From positions 43,691,531-43,755,530 of the forward strand of contig CM067317.1 in assembly GCA_034231615.1 (NCBI GenBank): a stretch of 64,000 bases of DNA, read 5' to 3'. Both the position numbers and the translations under genes were made by a program. The notes under the pieces were generated by a model. That model worked only from the letters and a program-made list of their open reading frames with translations, was not told the origin of the DNA and searched no databases. The stretch is from Meghimatium bilineatum. Lineage: Eukaryota > Mollusca > Gastropoda > Stylommatophora > Philomycidae. Below, piece after piece: positions 40,501 through 55,500 of this stretch; the stretch's first letter is position 1; every line of letters begins with the position of its first letter.

Positions 40501-43500
40501 AGATGTTTCACAAGCAAGATGTTTCACAGGCAAGATGTTTCACAAGCAAGATGTTTCACAAGCACGATATCTGATAAAAGAGATATTTTACAAGAAAAAT
40601 GTTTGACAAGTGAAATGTTTGACAAGCAAGATATTCTTCTTCTTCTTCTTCTTCTTCTCGTTCGGAGAAGTTTGACACAGCAAGTCCTGTTTTTTTTAAT
40701 AAATGCTGCTGTATTTGAAAGCTCCTCAGTGCTCCCATACATCTTTCTGTGGATATCCATCTCTAAGGGCCAGTGTTCTTCCCGTAACTGGTTTACTGTA
40801 TTGGAGGATATGTTCAGTTGTATGTGCTGCCTTTCCACAAGGGCACAGTGGTGATGGGACCAATCTTAGTCTATTTAAGTGGCTGTTTAATCTGTTGTGT
40901 CCTGTTCTGAGGCGGAAGATAATAACCTGCTCTGACCTGTTGAGATAGTGGTAACGCAAGATATTGATAAGTGAGATGTTTGTTAAAAGAAATGTTTGGC
41001 AAGCAAGAAGTGAACGAAAGAAGAGAAGAACAAGTGAGATGTCTGATAAAAAAGATGTTTAATAAAAAGCGAGATGTTTGATAAGAGAGATAGTTTACAA
41101 GCGAAATGTTGACATGCGAGATGTTTTATAAAAGATATGTTGATAAGTGAGTGACATGTTGACAAGCGATATGTTTGATGAACTAATAAAATATGTTCTC
41201 AGAAAGGATCAAGGCACCTTCAAAATCTGGCAGGTGTTACACCCCTATCGTTTTACCTGAGTACCTTACTCTTGGACTTAATTGTGTACACTGTGGAATG
41301 TCTCGTCATTTTCTCACCCTTTCTCCTGTTCCAAAGGTAAGTATTGTTTCATTCATTCATTCATTTTCCTTTTGCGCTGAAAGTTAGCGCATAGGGCAGA
41401 GGTCAGATCTCTCCAATTCTGTCTATTCAAAGCTATTCTGTGCAGTTCTTGAATAGTATGAATATTGGTTGTTTTACTTTCTTTAAGTATTGTAATTCTG
41501 AGTGTTTGTTTTGAAGAACAATACTTGGAGAAAGTAAAACAACCAATATTCATACTATTGTTTGTTGAAGGTTGATGAGGGTAAACAATGTTTATAATTT
41601 CTCATGTAAAACTTATTCTTATGTTAGAATTTTGTAAAACATGTATACAGATTTACGTGAACTTGTACTTTCAAACATATACAACGACGTTTATTTACAT
41701 ATGTATTTTCAAATACGTATGTCTGTAGAAGGACAGAAGCAAGCCCATCTCCAGAATCGTCATTCTCTCTGATCCTTACAGAGTTACTTATCTTGACTGA
41801 TCTTAATTTTTCCGTGCTTCTGATTGGTTGTCGACATAAGTAATGCACAAAATGACCAATGATCGGTACATATTAAAATAAGTATGGTTAGACGGTACCA
41901 GTCAAAATACGTTGATGCTGTTATGCTATCTTCTCACGGGATTATTCTGGAGAAGAACTTGGCTGAAGCCGTCTGGTCATGTCACCAGACATGTTAGCAA
42001 AGCGACTGCTCTTGAAGTCCACACTTTCCCTCCACAGTCCGTTTTTCTTATCATGATAGTCGTCTGAAGATTTGTGATAAAATAACTGATAATATGAAAG
42101 AACTGCAGCAAAAGTTAAATCCAACAGGCGAAAATATGAAACATGGGGAACACGTTTTTCTAATCACCGATTAAACACTTGATGACATACAGTGTTGAAA
42201 TAATCAAATTACTGATGACAATGATGATGACTACGATGATTTTGATGACATGCATTAAAAGTTTTTGCCGTGTGGTTACTGGGGCCCGGATATCTAGTTC
42301 AGGGTGCAAAGAATAGGGTCACTGTCTTCTGTACATTCATGTCGCTGGATGTGGCTAAAGAAAGTTCGGTGACAGACTGACAACCTGTCTGATAGAGTAA
42401 CAACCTGTATGATAGGCTGACAACCTGTCTGATAGGCTGACAGCCTGTCTGATAGACTGACAACCTGTCTGATAGACTGACAACCTGTCTGATAGACTGA
42501 CAACCTGTCTGATAGACTGACAACCTGTAGCATAGATTGACAACCTGAATGATAGACTGACAACCTGAGTGATAGACTGACAACCTGTGTGATAGACTGA
42601 CAACCTGTGTGATAGACTAACAACATGTCTGATAGACTGACAACCTGAGTGATAGACTGACAACCTGTGTGATAGATAGACTGACAACCTGTGTGATAGA
42701 TAGACTGACAACCTGTCTCATAGCCTGACAATCTGTCTCAGACTGACAACCTGTCTGATAGACTGACAACCTGTCTGATAGACTGACAACCTGTCTGTTA
42801 GACTGACAACCTGTCATTTGTGAAAAAAGTCAATGTCACATTCTGTGACAAAGTCATTGCAAGTAAAACAGAGTATAACTGTACTTAAGTGAATACCATC
42901 ACACTGTGGCGTCCCAGGAAATAAGCGGACCGATGGCCAAATAAAGAGAAGAATGAATGCAGGAAGACAATGAAGACTTATATTTTTTTTAAAGAAAGGA
43001 GCTATACAAACCATCAGTAGCAAACATAGCATTACAAAAGACATCTACCACTATATATATCAACAGGGAGATGTTACCATACTTCGTCTGACGACAGAAC
43101 ACAACCGACTAAACAAGCACATGCACAGGATGCGACTGTGTGCCACACCATTTGTCACTTATGGAACAGATGAACACTCCCTCTGAATATGTTCTGCAGA
43201 ACTGACCCCAGTATGAACATATGAGAGAAACGTACTGGTCAAACAGCTCAACCCTACAAGCAAAGATATATAGAACCGAATATTTGTATCATCAACACAT
43301 TGTATCAAGACCAACAAGCAGCTGTTGAGTAGAAAGTGAAACATCTGATTAATTCATCGTGGGAAAATTAGTCAGACAATGATGTTTCCTATCACTATAT
43401 CTCATCAACATTTATGCAGAGAACATGAGAAATGAAAGAAATGACCAACACAGACACAACAACGACCCACGAAATATCGGAGGTTACGAGATACCAGAAC

Positions 43501-46500
43501 TAAGATATGCTGACAATACAACATTATTGGCACACAGTCAAGCAGGTCTCGAACACCTCATAAACTCCATTAAAGAACATAGCGAAAAACAAAACCTATT
43601 TCTGAATGGAAACAATACCAAGATTATGACAAGCGACAAAACCACCAGCAAGTTCTCAATCAGTATCACCAAATTAGAAAGAATCAGCAGTTGTGAATAC
43701 CTTAGCTCTCTTATCAAGAGTAACGGTGATTGCTATGAAGAAGTCATAAAGAGGTTAGCTATCGCGTCAAAGAATCTGATACAAATGAAAAACATGTCTA
43801 AGTTTTTGCAAAACAACGAAACTAATATTCCTAAGAACTTGCATATTCCCAGTGGCAATATATGGGTGTGAATCCTGACAATCAATACAGTGAAAAATAA
43901 AATAGCATTTGAAAAATTTGAAATGTTACAGAAAAATCCTCAGAATACCATGGACCAAAAAGATCACAAATATATCCATCCTTAGAGAAATGAATGTAAA
44001 ATAAAACTGGCTAAACAGTATGGTTCTTTCCAGAAAACTACACTGTTTTGGTCATATCAAACGCCTTGGAAGCATATAGAAGCCAATAATGCAGGGGTGA
44101 TGCCGGGGCGGGGGGTGGGTGAAAAAGAGGTAGACCAAGAAGAAGATGGACGCAAGATATCAAAGACCACCTGAACATGACAGTAACAGAAGCAGGAAGA
44201 CTAGCTCAAGATCGACATAAGTTTCGAAAGGCTGTGATGACTGCTACGTCCTGTCCAGGATTTGCTACCTGATGACAGCTATTTTCTTGGCAGTATTTAC
44301 ATTCACTAGTTTGTCACTGCTTTCTGAACAGCCCGGATGTGCAATTGCCTGAGGCAGGTTTTGATACCAAGCCGCCACAGAGTCGAACCAATAACATAAT
44401 ACTGTATATAATTCCCTAATATTGAATATAATATAATACTAATATAATATTAATATAATACCCTAACATTCGATATAATACCCTGATATTCGATATAATA
44501 TAATATTAATAGAATACCATAACACTCAAATTCTTCTTCTTCTTCAGCGTTCATTCGCAAACTCCAGCTGGATTTCTCTTGTAACAGGACAATGTTCCTA
44601 CAAGATTTCCAGTTGAATATAGTCCAGAGAATAGAAATGCGTTGTGTTGTCGTTTTATTTGCGCCAATGGCCCAACACATCCATATTCGACGGTACGCTC
44701 AAATTCAAAAAGACTTCAATGAGTAAAAAATGTATACTGTTTATCACCCACACAGAAAAACGTAGTTTAGGACTAATGGTGTATACGTCCGTGCGATGCT
44801 TCTAATATCCTGACTGCCAATTCTATTTAGAATTATAGTTTAGTGTGTTGTGTGTGAACTATATAACTCATCGATATATTATCTCGAACTCGGTGTCATC
44901 ATCATCAGGTACCATGTCAGCTGGCGTAGGAGATCATGACTCTCCACAGCTCTCTGTCCACAGTATTATGTATCAAGGTCGTTGTTGTTTCCTTGCCGTG
45001 CCAAGTTGTCAAACTGTCTGATATTTTTTCACGTTGTCGTCCTCTGTCTCTATTGCCTTCAATTTTGCCTGCTGTGACTATGTTCTCTAAACCTGCCTGT
45101 CTCATGAAGTGGCCAAAATAAAAAGAAGATTGCCTTTTTCTTAATTTTGTTGATTAAGGTCCGTTTTGCATTTGACTCTTTCAACACCTCTACAACTCCG
45201 TGTAAGTGCAGTAAAGACAGATGCACATATTTACAGCGCAATGATATAATCTAATAAAAATCACTTCATCTACGGACACCCATTTAGGAAAACTATAATA
45301 ATTATTATTGTTTTAATGATAGATTATGTGTACCATCGTCATCATGTAGCATATCCTGAACATGATGTAGCATTCATCACAGCCTTTCGAAACTTCTGTC
45401 GGTCTTAAGCCAATCTTCCTGCTTCTGTCACTGTCATGCAGGTGATCTTTGATGTATTGAGTCCAACTTCTTCTTCGTCTGCCTCTTGTTCGTTTTCCTG
45501 GCATCATTCCTCCATCCATTGTGATCTTCTCTATGCCGTCATGGCGTTTGATATGGCTAAAATATTTTAAGTTTTCTCGAAAGAACCATGCTGTTTAACC
45601 ATTTTTCTTGTATGTTCATTTCTCTCAAGATGGCTACATTGGTGATCTTTTTGTTCCATGGTATTATAATGATTTTTTTGTAACATTAGGTTTTAAATGC
45701 TGCTATTTTAGTACTTTTTTATTTGCGTAAGTACCGTTTATTATATATTCTTCAGATTCCAGCACATGATTCAAAGTGATGGGATTACATTACTAGTAAT
45801 GCTGATGTGCTACGGTATGGTATCTCTACCCTTGATTTACTCAGCGCAGTTCCTATTCCAGAATGCTACGAAGTGTGTCTTAGTTCTATTCACTCTCCAA
45901 TTCGCAGCTGGTAAAAGCTTTTAATTTGTTTCTTGTCTTATAATTATAATTTTTCCAGCTCGTTATTAATATTTGTTTAATTTCGTAACTACTATTTGGT
46001 TTTTTTTTAATAAAGGATGTAGGCATTTTTTTTATAGTAGTGGAAATAAAGGTGGCTTTGCCAATTGGTCGCTGCGATGACTATGGGAATAATTTTTATT
46101 GTACCTTCGAAAGGTACCATTTTTATTGTTATCTTCGAAAGGTAAAATTATTAATGTACCTGCCTTACGGCAAACATTTTCATCGTTAGGCTGCATATTG
46201 TTGTGGTGAATGTCCTCATTGGCTTCATGTATTGTTATTCCGCGGTGGTCTGACATTAAAGGCCCATGTACACGGCTGGTCGAAGATGACCGACCCATCC
46301 GTATAAATCATATCCGTGTTATCGGAATGTTCACAAACGAGTGCATGAACTCAGCATCTACACTCATATGACTACCTTCCCGTACTGTCTATTAAGTGTA
46401 ATGACTGTCTTGAATGCCACCTGAAAGATAGAAACAGGTATCCATTCCTCGCGAGGATTGATACCTTCAGGTGAGCAAGTCTGTTTAACAGTATCCTCTG

Positions 46501-49500
46501 CTCGTCCTATGCGCAATTTTCCTCTCTTTATCATGTTTTCCTTCAGAAGATTGAGCTCACTGTGTAGTGGATGATCTGTGTCGTAAATTACGCAAAGGCA
46601 TGTACGGGCACACCACATGTCAGTTCTGTGAGATATGTCAAGGAAGAACCTCAAACAACACGAAATGTGTCCCTGGTGCAACCGAGGATGTTGCACATCG
46701 CTTTGTTTTGAATTTTCTCTAGTCTCTCAATCTTGATTTGACTGGTGGTGATAGCAACACCTGCATAATCAATAACAGGAAAAACCAGTCTCATATAGGA
46801 CTACGAGCTGGGAGTGATAGGTGTCATCCACTGCATCACTCTCAAAGATCTGGTCTTTCTACGCAACATAATTAACGTGTTCCCGAAAGTACAAAATACA
46901 ATCAAATCGTACATCTAGGTTTTGTCGCGATGAAGTCCTGACTTAATTGTGCCGTCTCATCTCCACCGCCGGTATCACATGGTTTTTCCGTTGCGGATGC
47001 CATTACCCAAGTCCCGCAACCATATGTTGCCACAGGAAAAAATATAGTTTCTAATTAAAGAATTGCAATTGCAAATTCCACCATTCGCAAGGGCCAGAGT
47101 TGTGCCCTGATGTCGACGTCTGTTTCGGCGACATTAGACTCGAAACACCATCGAGTTGGATGGCAGCTGGTACAGAGGGCGGAGCACTTATGGGAATACC
47201 CAACGTGCTGTGAGGCCAGTTTCTAATCAAGAATCATGAATTTCAGTACACTAGCTAGAATTTTTAAGATGTGGCTATAATTTGGTTAACGATAACCGAA
47301 AGTAACCTGTTTTTGTAATACCAGGACGATTGATAACTTTTGATAAGTAACTTATAAGTAACTTATTTGTGTAATACCAGGGCGATTGATAGCTTTTGAT
47401 AAGAAGCAAAGAACTTAGTTAAAGTCACATTCAATAAATATAGTTATTGTATTATAATTCTTCAAATTATTCTCAAATAGCGACTCCTGTGTTGTTCAAA
47501 ATACTCTCAAATAGCGACTAATGTGATGTTCAAATACTCTCAAATAGCGACTAATGTGATGTTCAAATACTCTCAAATAGCGACTAATGTGATGTTCAAA
47601 TACTCTCAAATAGCGACTCATGTGATGTTCAAATACTCTCAAATAGCGGTGTATGTGCTGCACACTCAAACAAATCATTCTCCTCCTAACAAGGCCAAAG
47701 ATTCATGGAGGAGGTCCTAGGACCTACCTCCACCCATTTTTGGAAAATTAACATTGCCATCATCTATAGAAGGTTCAAAAGGCATAAAGGATTGACGTAA
47801 TTTTAAACGGGTTACTATAGGGGGCCTATATATGTCCCGTCCGTCTAAATAGTCCTCTTCATCTGCTATCAGTTTCCTATGCCATCAGTCTATAAAGGCA
47901 GGAGGACAACGTCCATAACTTCATTAGTTAGTAGGAGGTCCTTGTCGTTGCCTCACAGTTTCTTCTCCAAATATGTCTCTTGGGGCCATATTGTTAGTCC
48001 TCAAATCGTCGAAAAGTGGACATGTCTGCAGAATGTGTTGTGGGAGTGGGGACCTTTTTGATATAGACATTGGTCAGTTTGGGCCACCTTTTCTGGGGTG
48101 GAGATGTGCTGGTCTACAGTGTCCTGTGTGAATTAAAACGATTTTTATTTTTCTGTGTTCTGTTAAGATTTAGAATGGGGATCCGGTAGAATGTTTCTAA
48201 CCGTTTCCAGTCTTCATATATATTTGTATTTGCTTTTGAGGGTTTTTGCCTCAGTCAGTGATATAACTGTGATGGAATTGTCCCTTTTTGTACCTGCTTT
48301 TGCCAGTCTGTCAGCTGCCACATTTCATGTAATTCCGCATGTAATTTACAGAGATACACCGCAGCAAAACTTTATAACTAGTTGGTTGGTTGGAAGAATA
48401 TGGTAACTGTTATCGAAGGTTACGACTACGGGATTGTATAGATGACTTGCCATGAAGCTTCTATATGAAGATAACCTCAATATAACGGCATGTCATCTAA
48501 TACGGTTTTCTGTTGCATGGTTGTTTGTCTAGTGAGCCATTGGTGAGACCCACAGACGCAACCGCAGGCGCATTTTTCTAGCGTATTTGAATTTTTCTAC
48601 ATGCTTCTTGAGGGTGAGCTGCCGATCGAGCATGAGTCCGATATGTTGGATATTCATCTCTTGGCAATGCTGTATATCTAACCATAGACGTATATTTTCT
48701 TTAACTACTTTATGACTCTTGGTAAAGATAATATATTTAATTTTTCACAGCTATGTTAGTACGCAGTTGGGGTGCAAAGGGAACGCATTGTTCTAGGCGG
48801 GCCCAGGGTTAGCAGATAACCAAGATCCCAAATGTACCTCCACGCTGTGCACCCTGGAAACAGAAATACAGCAGCTCGAGCTGATTCTGGCCAAATCATT
48901 TGGGGATCGTGTCCGAGAATGTGGAGGTAGCAGATGGAAAGAGATTTGACTGCACAAGAGACAGACAATATCTCCGACACCACCAGCATCACCACATATA
49001 GCGACACTGTCGACATACAGTGAAGCAAGTCAGTCCAGTCCGAACATTGGAGGGGCGGCCAATGTAAAATGCACATAAAGGTAGATGCATGGCGAGAGAC
49101 AAATAGATTTCATACAGAGTACAATGAAACAATGAAAGGGCAGAACAGCGCTAGAGGGCAGCGCGAACTGCAAATAGAAAGTGAAAAGTCCCTAGGAAAG
49201 GGGAACTACAAGCTCCGTCAGCTCGAGACGAGCTTCTAGTTACCTGTGTTCCTTACAGGCAGAGACCCAGACCCATCCATTGGCGTTTGGTAAAGCAAGA
49301 AGACCTAACCCAACTCTTATGTCGAGCCTTCCTAAACCGGAAATATGCTCACGAAGAGAAAGGGTCTGTACCCGATGGGCTTAGGCAAGAAAGGGACAAC
49401 GATGGTAGTCCTGGCCCAACTCTACTGTCAAGGTTTCCTATAACGGATGTACACTTGCAGAGAGAAAGGGTTCCATACCCGATGGGCTCAGGCACAAAAG

Positions 49501-52500
49501 GGACAACGATTTAGCCCTGGCCCAACTCTACTGTCAGGTTTTCCTACACCGGAAATACACTTGAAGAGAGAAAGGGTTCAGTACCTGATGGGCTCAGGCG
49601 CTATTGGGACAAGGAAGCTCAGCTCGAGAACGCCTTGCTCTCAAACGCATGGTGTGAGACTCGAACTTGGACAAGGGGTACACGATGTCGGTGAACGACA
49701 CCTCGGCTAAGAGGGCGAAAGAGCCAGGGTCCAACTCCTCTGTTGAGTTCTTCCCCTTAAGGAACCAGGCTCACGGATGAGAAACGGTTCAGTACCCAAT
49801 GGGCACAGCACGTCCAATTACACGAGGCAAGTTCATAGACAGTGGAACACCTTGTGCGAGTGAGACGAGAGCAAAAATCGTCTGGGCGAAGAGATCTTAA
49901 GTTAATATGATTGCTATCATAGATAATATTAAATGGTATAATTGGAGAGTCATTTACGAATCACTTTCTAAACTTATTTTGCAAAGAACAGTCGAGGGTT
50001 TAAGGGGAAAAGAAAGACAGATAAGATCATGGATTGATAACATCAAGGAATGGTATGTGTGATATTTCTACACTCTTCTGAATGGCTGAGAATGCACGGA
50101 GAGCTTTTTGTGCTGATGTAACCAGTATGGCACCCAAAAGACCCTGAAGAAATATGAGTCGTATTATTATTATTATTATTATTAATGGAGGGTTCATAAT
50201 TTCTTATCTAAAATATAGTGTAATGGAAGGTTAATAATTTCTTACCTGCTGCATTTTCTTTCCCCAGGTACATGTCTTCTGGTGTATTCTCTGGAAAGTA
50301 TACACATATTTCATACGCGGTTTATGTGGTCTGTTGGGAATAATCTGAAAACATTACTGGAGTTCATATTTCCATCGTTCAAATTTGCTAACTCCTCTTA
50401 CAAAATGTGTGTAAATATGAAATACAGTAGCTGTCATAGCGACATGATCATCTGCAAGATCCGCCCAAGTCCACCGTGTTGCGAAGGTAAGTACAGTGGA
50501 ATTCCGTTATAACAACTTGGTCCAGACTGACAAAATATGTATGTAGGAACAGAAATTCGCTATATACAGTACACAAAATATAGAATAAATATAATTGGGA
50601 ATTGTCAAGCGTTGTTATATAGGTAACTTTGTTATACAGGAATGCGCTATAGATGTATTCCACGGTATAGATATCTAGATTACAAAATGACTTCTTTTCG
50701 TATTCTGCGTTCGTTGTCAAACTCCTGCAGATTAACAGGATGTAGTCCGAAGAACGCATGAGCTGTATCATCTTTTACATCTTTGCTGCAAAATGTGCAC
50801 CTCTCGCTCTGGCACATCCGACTTCAGTATGGTTTGTGCGTTATTTTGGGAATGGACAGACAACTCATTCTGTTATCACCTTAACCGCCTCTTACGGCTG
50901 CATGGAAGATAAACAATGTTAATATTCTTTTCTCCGCTTTCGGAATCCGAAACACCTGGGCGGTCAAAAATACTAACTATGCCGTTACAAAAATGGGTTG
51001 ATTGTTACTTAAAAATAGACGATATAATTAATACCTATTGTCTAATCGGAAATCCGGCCTTCTAAAATGATTTATTTGACTATCACTTTATTTTAATTAA
51101 CGATCTCACGAAGTAAAATCATACTGACCAATAACAATCACCGAAATTATAAACGAGGCAATAAAATAGTCATGATTTCCTGTTAGTCAGTGGATTTAAA
51201 TACAAGAAAATTCAAGTAGGAAGCAACAGATACATTAAAAATTCGTTAGACTAACGGAAATTTAATTAGTCCGTTCTAAAGGCACCGAATCGTATGGCAG
51301 CTACAGTAAACGGGATTTACTGTACTTGACTAACCAAAAAAAAAAAAAAAAAAAAGATGCAATTTTGTCAGACATTCATACTGTGTACTCAAATCACCTC
51401 TGTGTGTCGCCATGACTTTCTTCTTGGGAAAATAATGTGGTAGTTTCCTGTTTCTTTGCACGTCCATATGGGGGGGGGGGATATCCATTTATATCCCCTA
51501 CTTTTGACAATACTTCATGTCGGGACAAAAAGGTGCCCCACCCTGCCCAGTTGCAGAGCTACCACTTACACCGGTGGCTATCGGTCGCTTCCTTGTTCGT
51601 GTCTAGCGAATATCATGACGACACTATTGACGTCTAAACTTCGACTCCCCTCCAGAAATATTCCAATTCACACAATTGAAAACACAAAAGGAGTTTTCTG
51701 CACATTTCAGTTGTTAGCCATTCACTTTAAATAACACATAATACAATATTAACCAGTCCTCAAGTGACAACTCAAGTAACTTAATTAGATCCATATTTAT
51801 AGCCTTACCTAATAAACCAGGGAATTTATACCTCTGTTTTATAGACTACACGAAAGCATTTGATAAAGTTAAACGTTATACACATGCTAGATAATTTTAA
51901 CATCGACAATAAGGATTTAAAAATCATCAAGAACATGTACTGGCAACAAATCGCAGCAATAAGAGTAGGAAATAAATTGATCCTTTTCAACAAATAAACC
52001 TAGGAGTTAGACAGGGATGTGTACTTTCACCAGACCTATTTTCTGTATAAAGTGAAAACATAATGCGTGCAATAGTTGATATCCCAGGAATATCAGTGGG
52101 AGGACATAACATAAATAATTTGAGATATGTGAATGACATTGTTCTGATTGTAAAATGTGAGTAAGATCTTCAAGATTTAATTAATGTAGTAGTCACAGAA
52201 AGTAAAGAGAAAGGCTCTTCCTAAATATAAAGACAACAGAAGTAATGGTTATTTCAAAGAAACACAATAACACACCTTGCAAGATCAAAGTGAATGATAT
52301 AGTATTAAAACAGGTCCACCAATTCAAATATTTAGGTGCTACGATTACAGCAGATGGAAGAAATTCAACAGAAATAAGAAGCACAATAGGGCAGGCAAAA
52401 ACTACATTCAGAAAAATGAAACATATCTTGTGTAATATGACCTTGTCATTAGAGGTGAGAAAGAGAGTTCTGCCGTGCTATATAACAACTATACTAACAT

Positions 52501-55500
52501 ATCGATGCGAGTCTTGGACAATAAACAAACTGGAAAGTGGGAGATTAGAGGCAATAGAGATGTGGTTCTACAGAAGAATGCTGATAATACCATGAACTGC
52601 CAGAAAAAAACTAATGAAAGGTGTTGAAAGAGTCAAATGCGAAACAGACCTTAATCAATAATATAAGAAAAAGACAATCTTCTTTTTTTGGTCACTTCAT
52701 GAGACAGGCAGGTTTGGAGAACATAGTCACAACAGGCAAAATTGAAGGCAGCAGAGACAGAGGGCGACAACGTGAGAAAATATGAGACAGTTTGACAACC
52801 TAGCACGGCAGGGAAACAATAACGATCTTGATACATAATACTGTGGACAGAGAGCTGTGGAGAGCCATAACCGTCTACTCCAGCCGGCAGGACACCTGAT
52901 GATGATGACTTAAGTCACTGAGAACAGACCATTCGAGACAAGGACTATTACAACAACAACGAAAATCCCGTACAAGTATTGAAGTATCCTCAGTAACACA
53001 AACATATAACATCCGTATGCGTTCTACAAGCGGCCAATATGCTTTCTTGTAAACATAAATAACATATAAACAGTACAATTTTGCTTCAAATAATTGCTTA
53101 TACAAATAAATTGAAATAGGAAGTAAGAGGATAAATTAAAAATTCTTTAGACCAACGGAAAATGAACCAGTCCGTTCTAATGACACCCACTCGCCTGGCA
53201 ACTATAGTAAACGGTATTTCCATACTTGACTAACCGCATCTCCCAAAAAAGGATGCAATTTTGTCAAGATCTTCCAACCGTGCATTCACGTCACTGAAAA
53301 TGGACCACTTGAGACAAGGACTATTACCGTTTGTACGAAATATCAGAAATGAAAGTAGATATCATATTTGATATGGAAATGCACTGTAAACGTTAACTGA
53401 AATACAGCAAAACCTAAATTTATTTAAAAAATCCGTGAGCCGTTAGAGACACAAATTTACATTATGCAATCTGTGTTTCTCAGTCAGAGGGTCAAAGATC
53501 AAACAATCGTTTCAATGTTCATGTTTTGCCGGACACAAGGAAATTAATTATAAATTCTGCTAGCCATCTCTGACTTCGTTAAATTTTCTATAAGTGTGGC
53601 AATTTTAATTGGTCTGCGATACGAAATGAAGGAACGAATACAACATAAGAAAACAAAGAGCTACTGAGCTTATCCATTTATATATATATAGAAACATTTA
53701 TATATATATAGAAACACATCCCTAGCAATCCTGAATGATAAATGCAAGGCTTTCTGAAAGTGAAAATATGATATGTTATTATTATTACTTATTTTTTTTA
53801 ATTTTATGAGGCCAGTGAAGCATATGTTAGTCCAATTTTGTTATGTCATCGCTTTTAACCATAAAAAATTGTGTAGTTATAAATTTCTGCAATCCAATCA
53901 CAACGATGTAAGTATATAAAAACCAATATCTTTGTGCTTATTCTAATAGTGTTTTATACAGGTCAGCACAATAATCATGACCTTGCTGTGGCGAACGCAC
54001 AATTTATTCTGTTGTCCAGCCTATTTCTATTGCTGGACTCGGAAACTCTACGTGTTTTAAGGTACATGTTCAATTATAAAGATAATCTTACAGTTTTCCA
54101 AGAGAATATTATATTTAGTAAAGTTAATGTTTGTTTTATAGCATAACCATAAATTAGGAAGATAAGATCAGAGATAGATGGTAGATTATTTTAAAGGCCC
54201 TTTGAAAGTACCAAAAATAGATGTGTAACACTATTCAAACTAGGATATGCAAATGAAGAAGAGCATGAAATGCTGGAACAAGAAATCAGAGAAATAATGA
54301 AGAACAGCCCAATGATTAAATCGTCGGAAATTAATGGAATAACAACCGAAGCAATACGGAACCGGCTGAGTTCCGTTTACCAATTTAAAGATGGCGGACG
54401 TGTGTTTCTGTTCTTGATTCATTTGGATATGTTAATCGGCGATTTAACAAATCGTCATTGTAAAACTCCCAGTGTTTCTGTAACGTTAATCGGCGATTTA
54501 ACAAATCGTCATTATAAAACTCCCAGTGTTTCTGTAACGTTAATCGGCGATTTAACAAATCGTCATTGTAAAACTCCCAGTGTTTCTGTAACGTTAATCG
54601 GCGATTTAACAAATTGTCATTGTAAAACTCCCAGGGTTTCTGTAACGTTAATCGGCGATTTAACAAATTGTCATTGTAAAACTCCCAGGGTTTCTGTAAC
54701 GTTAATCGGCGATTTAACAAATCGTCATTGTAAAACTCCCAGTGTTTCTGTAACGGATGTTATAGTTTTGATATTGCTCTCCTGAGTTCAACATACCAAG
54801 ATCTCCAAGAAAAAAACAGAAATACCCAAATTTTTTGCACAACAGATAGGTCTTCAAATAAACACACATAAAACGAAAATCATGAACTTTACCGGCCTGA
54901 CAGAATCTATTTGGGAAGCAAGATAACAGCGGACGGGGATACCAACTCAGAAATCAAGACTCGAATCGCTCTCGCCTCCAACGCCTTTAACAGACTCTCA
55001 AACATCTGGTGATCGAAGATCGCAAGTAAACACATCAAACTGCGACTATTCAAAGCAAGTGTGATTCCATCATTGACATATGGATGTGAAAGTTAGAAAT
55101 CTACCGCAATAATGGATAAGAATTTAGTTGCCTTCGAGAATAGATGCCTCAGAAAAATCACAAATACTAATTGGAAAGACTTCAAATCAAACGACATACT
55201 AAGAGAGGAGACACAACAACAATATGCGACGAACATCATTAGAAAACGCCAACGGGACATACATCGGCCACAGAATGAAGGAAGATAGAATTCCACGACA
55301 AGCCTTCATGTGGACACCAGACGGAAAAAGAAAACAGGGAAGACCAAAAACAACGCTTAGAAGAACTTTTATTAATGAACTAAAATCAACAGGCATAAAT
55401 GCACAAGACCTGCAATCCTTGGCAACTGATCGACAGGCATGGAGAACTATGACATCCGCCCTATGTGCAAACTTGGCAAAAAAGGTACTGACTGACTAAC

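Noticed and set aside
41193-41387. 64-codon frame starting MFSERIKAPSKSG
   Set aside because: Wrong register across a genuine exon; the ABCA residues are in another frame starting at 41203.
42294-42817. Minus-strand CQSIRQVV-type repeat proteins
   Set aside because: By-products of the 20-bp minisatellite, present in three frames.
54270-54785. 171-codon repeat protein
   Set aside because: RT pseudogene sequence running into the 54-bp array; no independent coding evidence.
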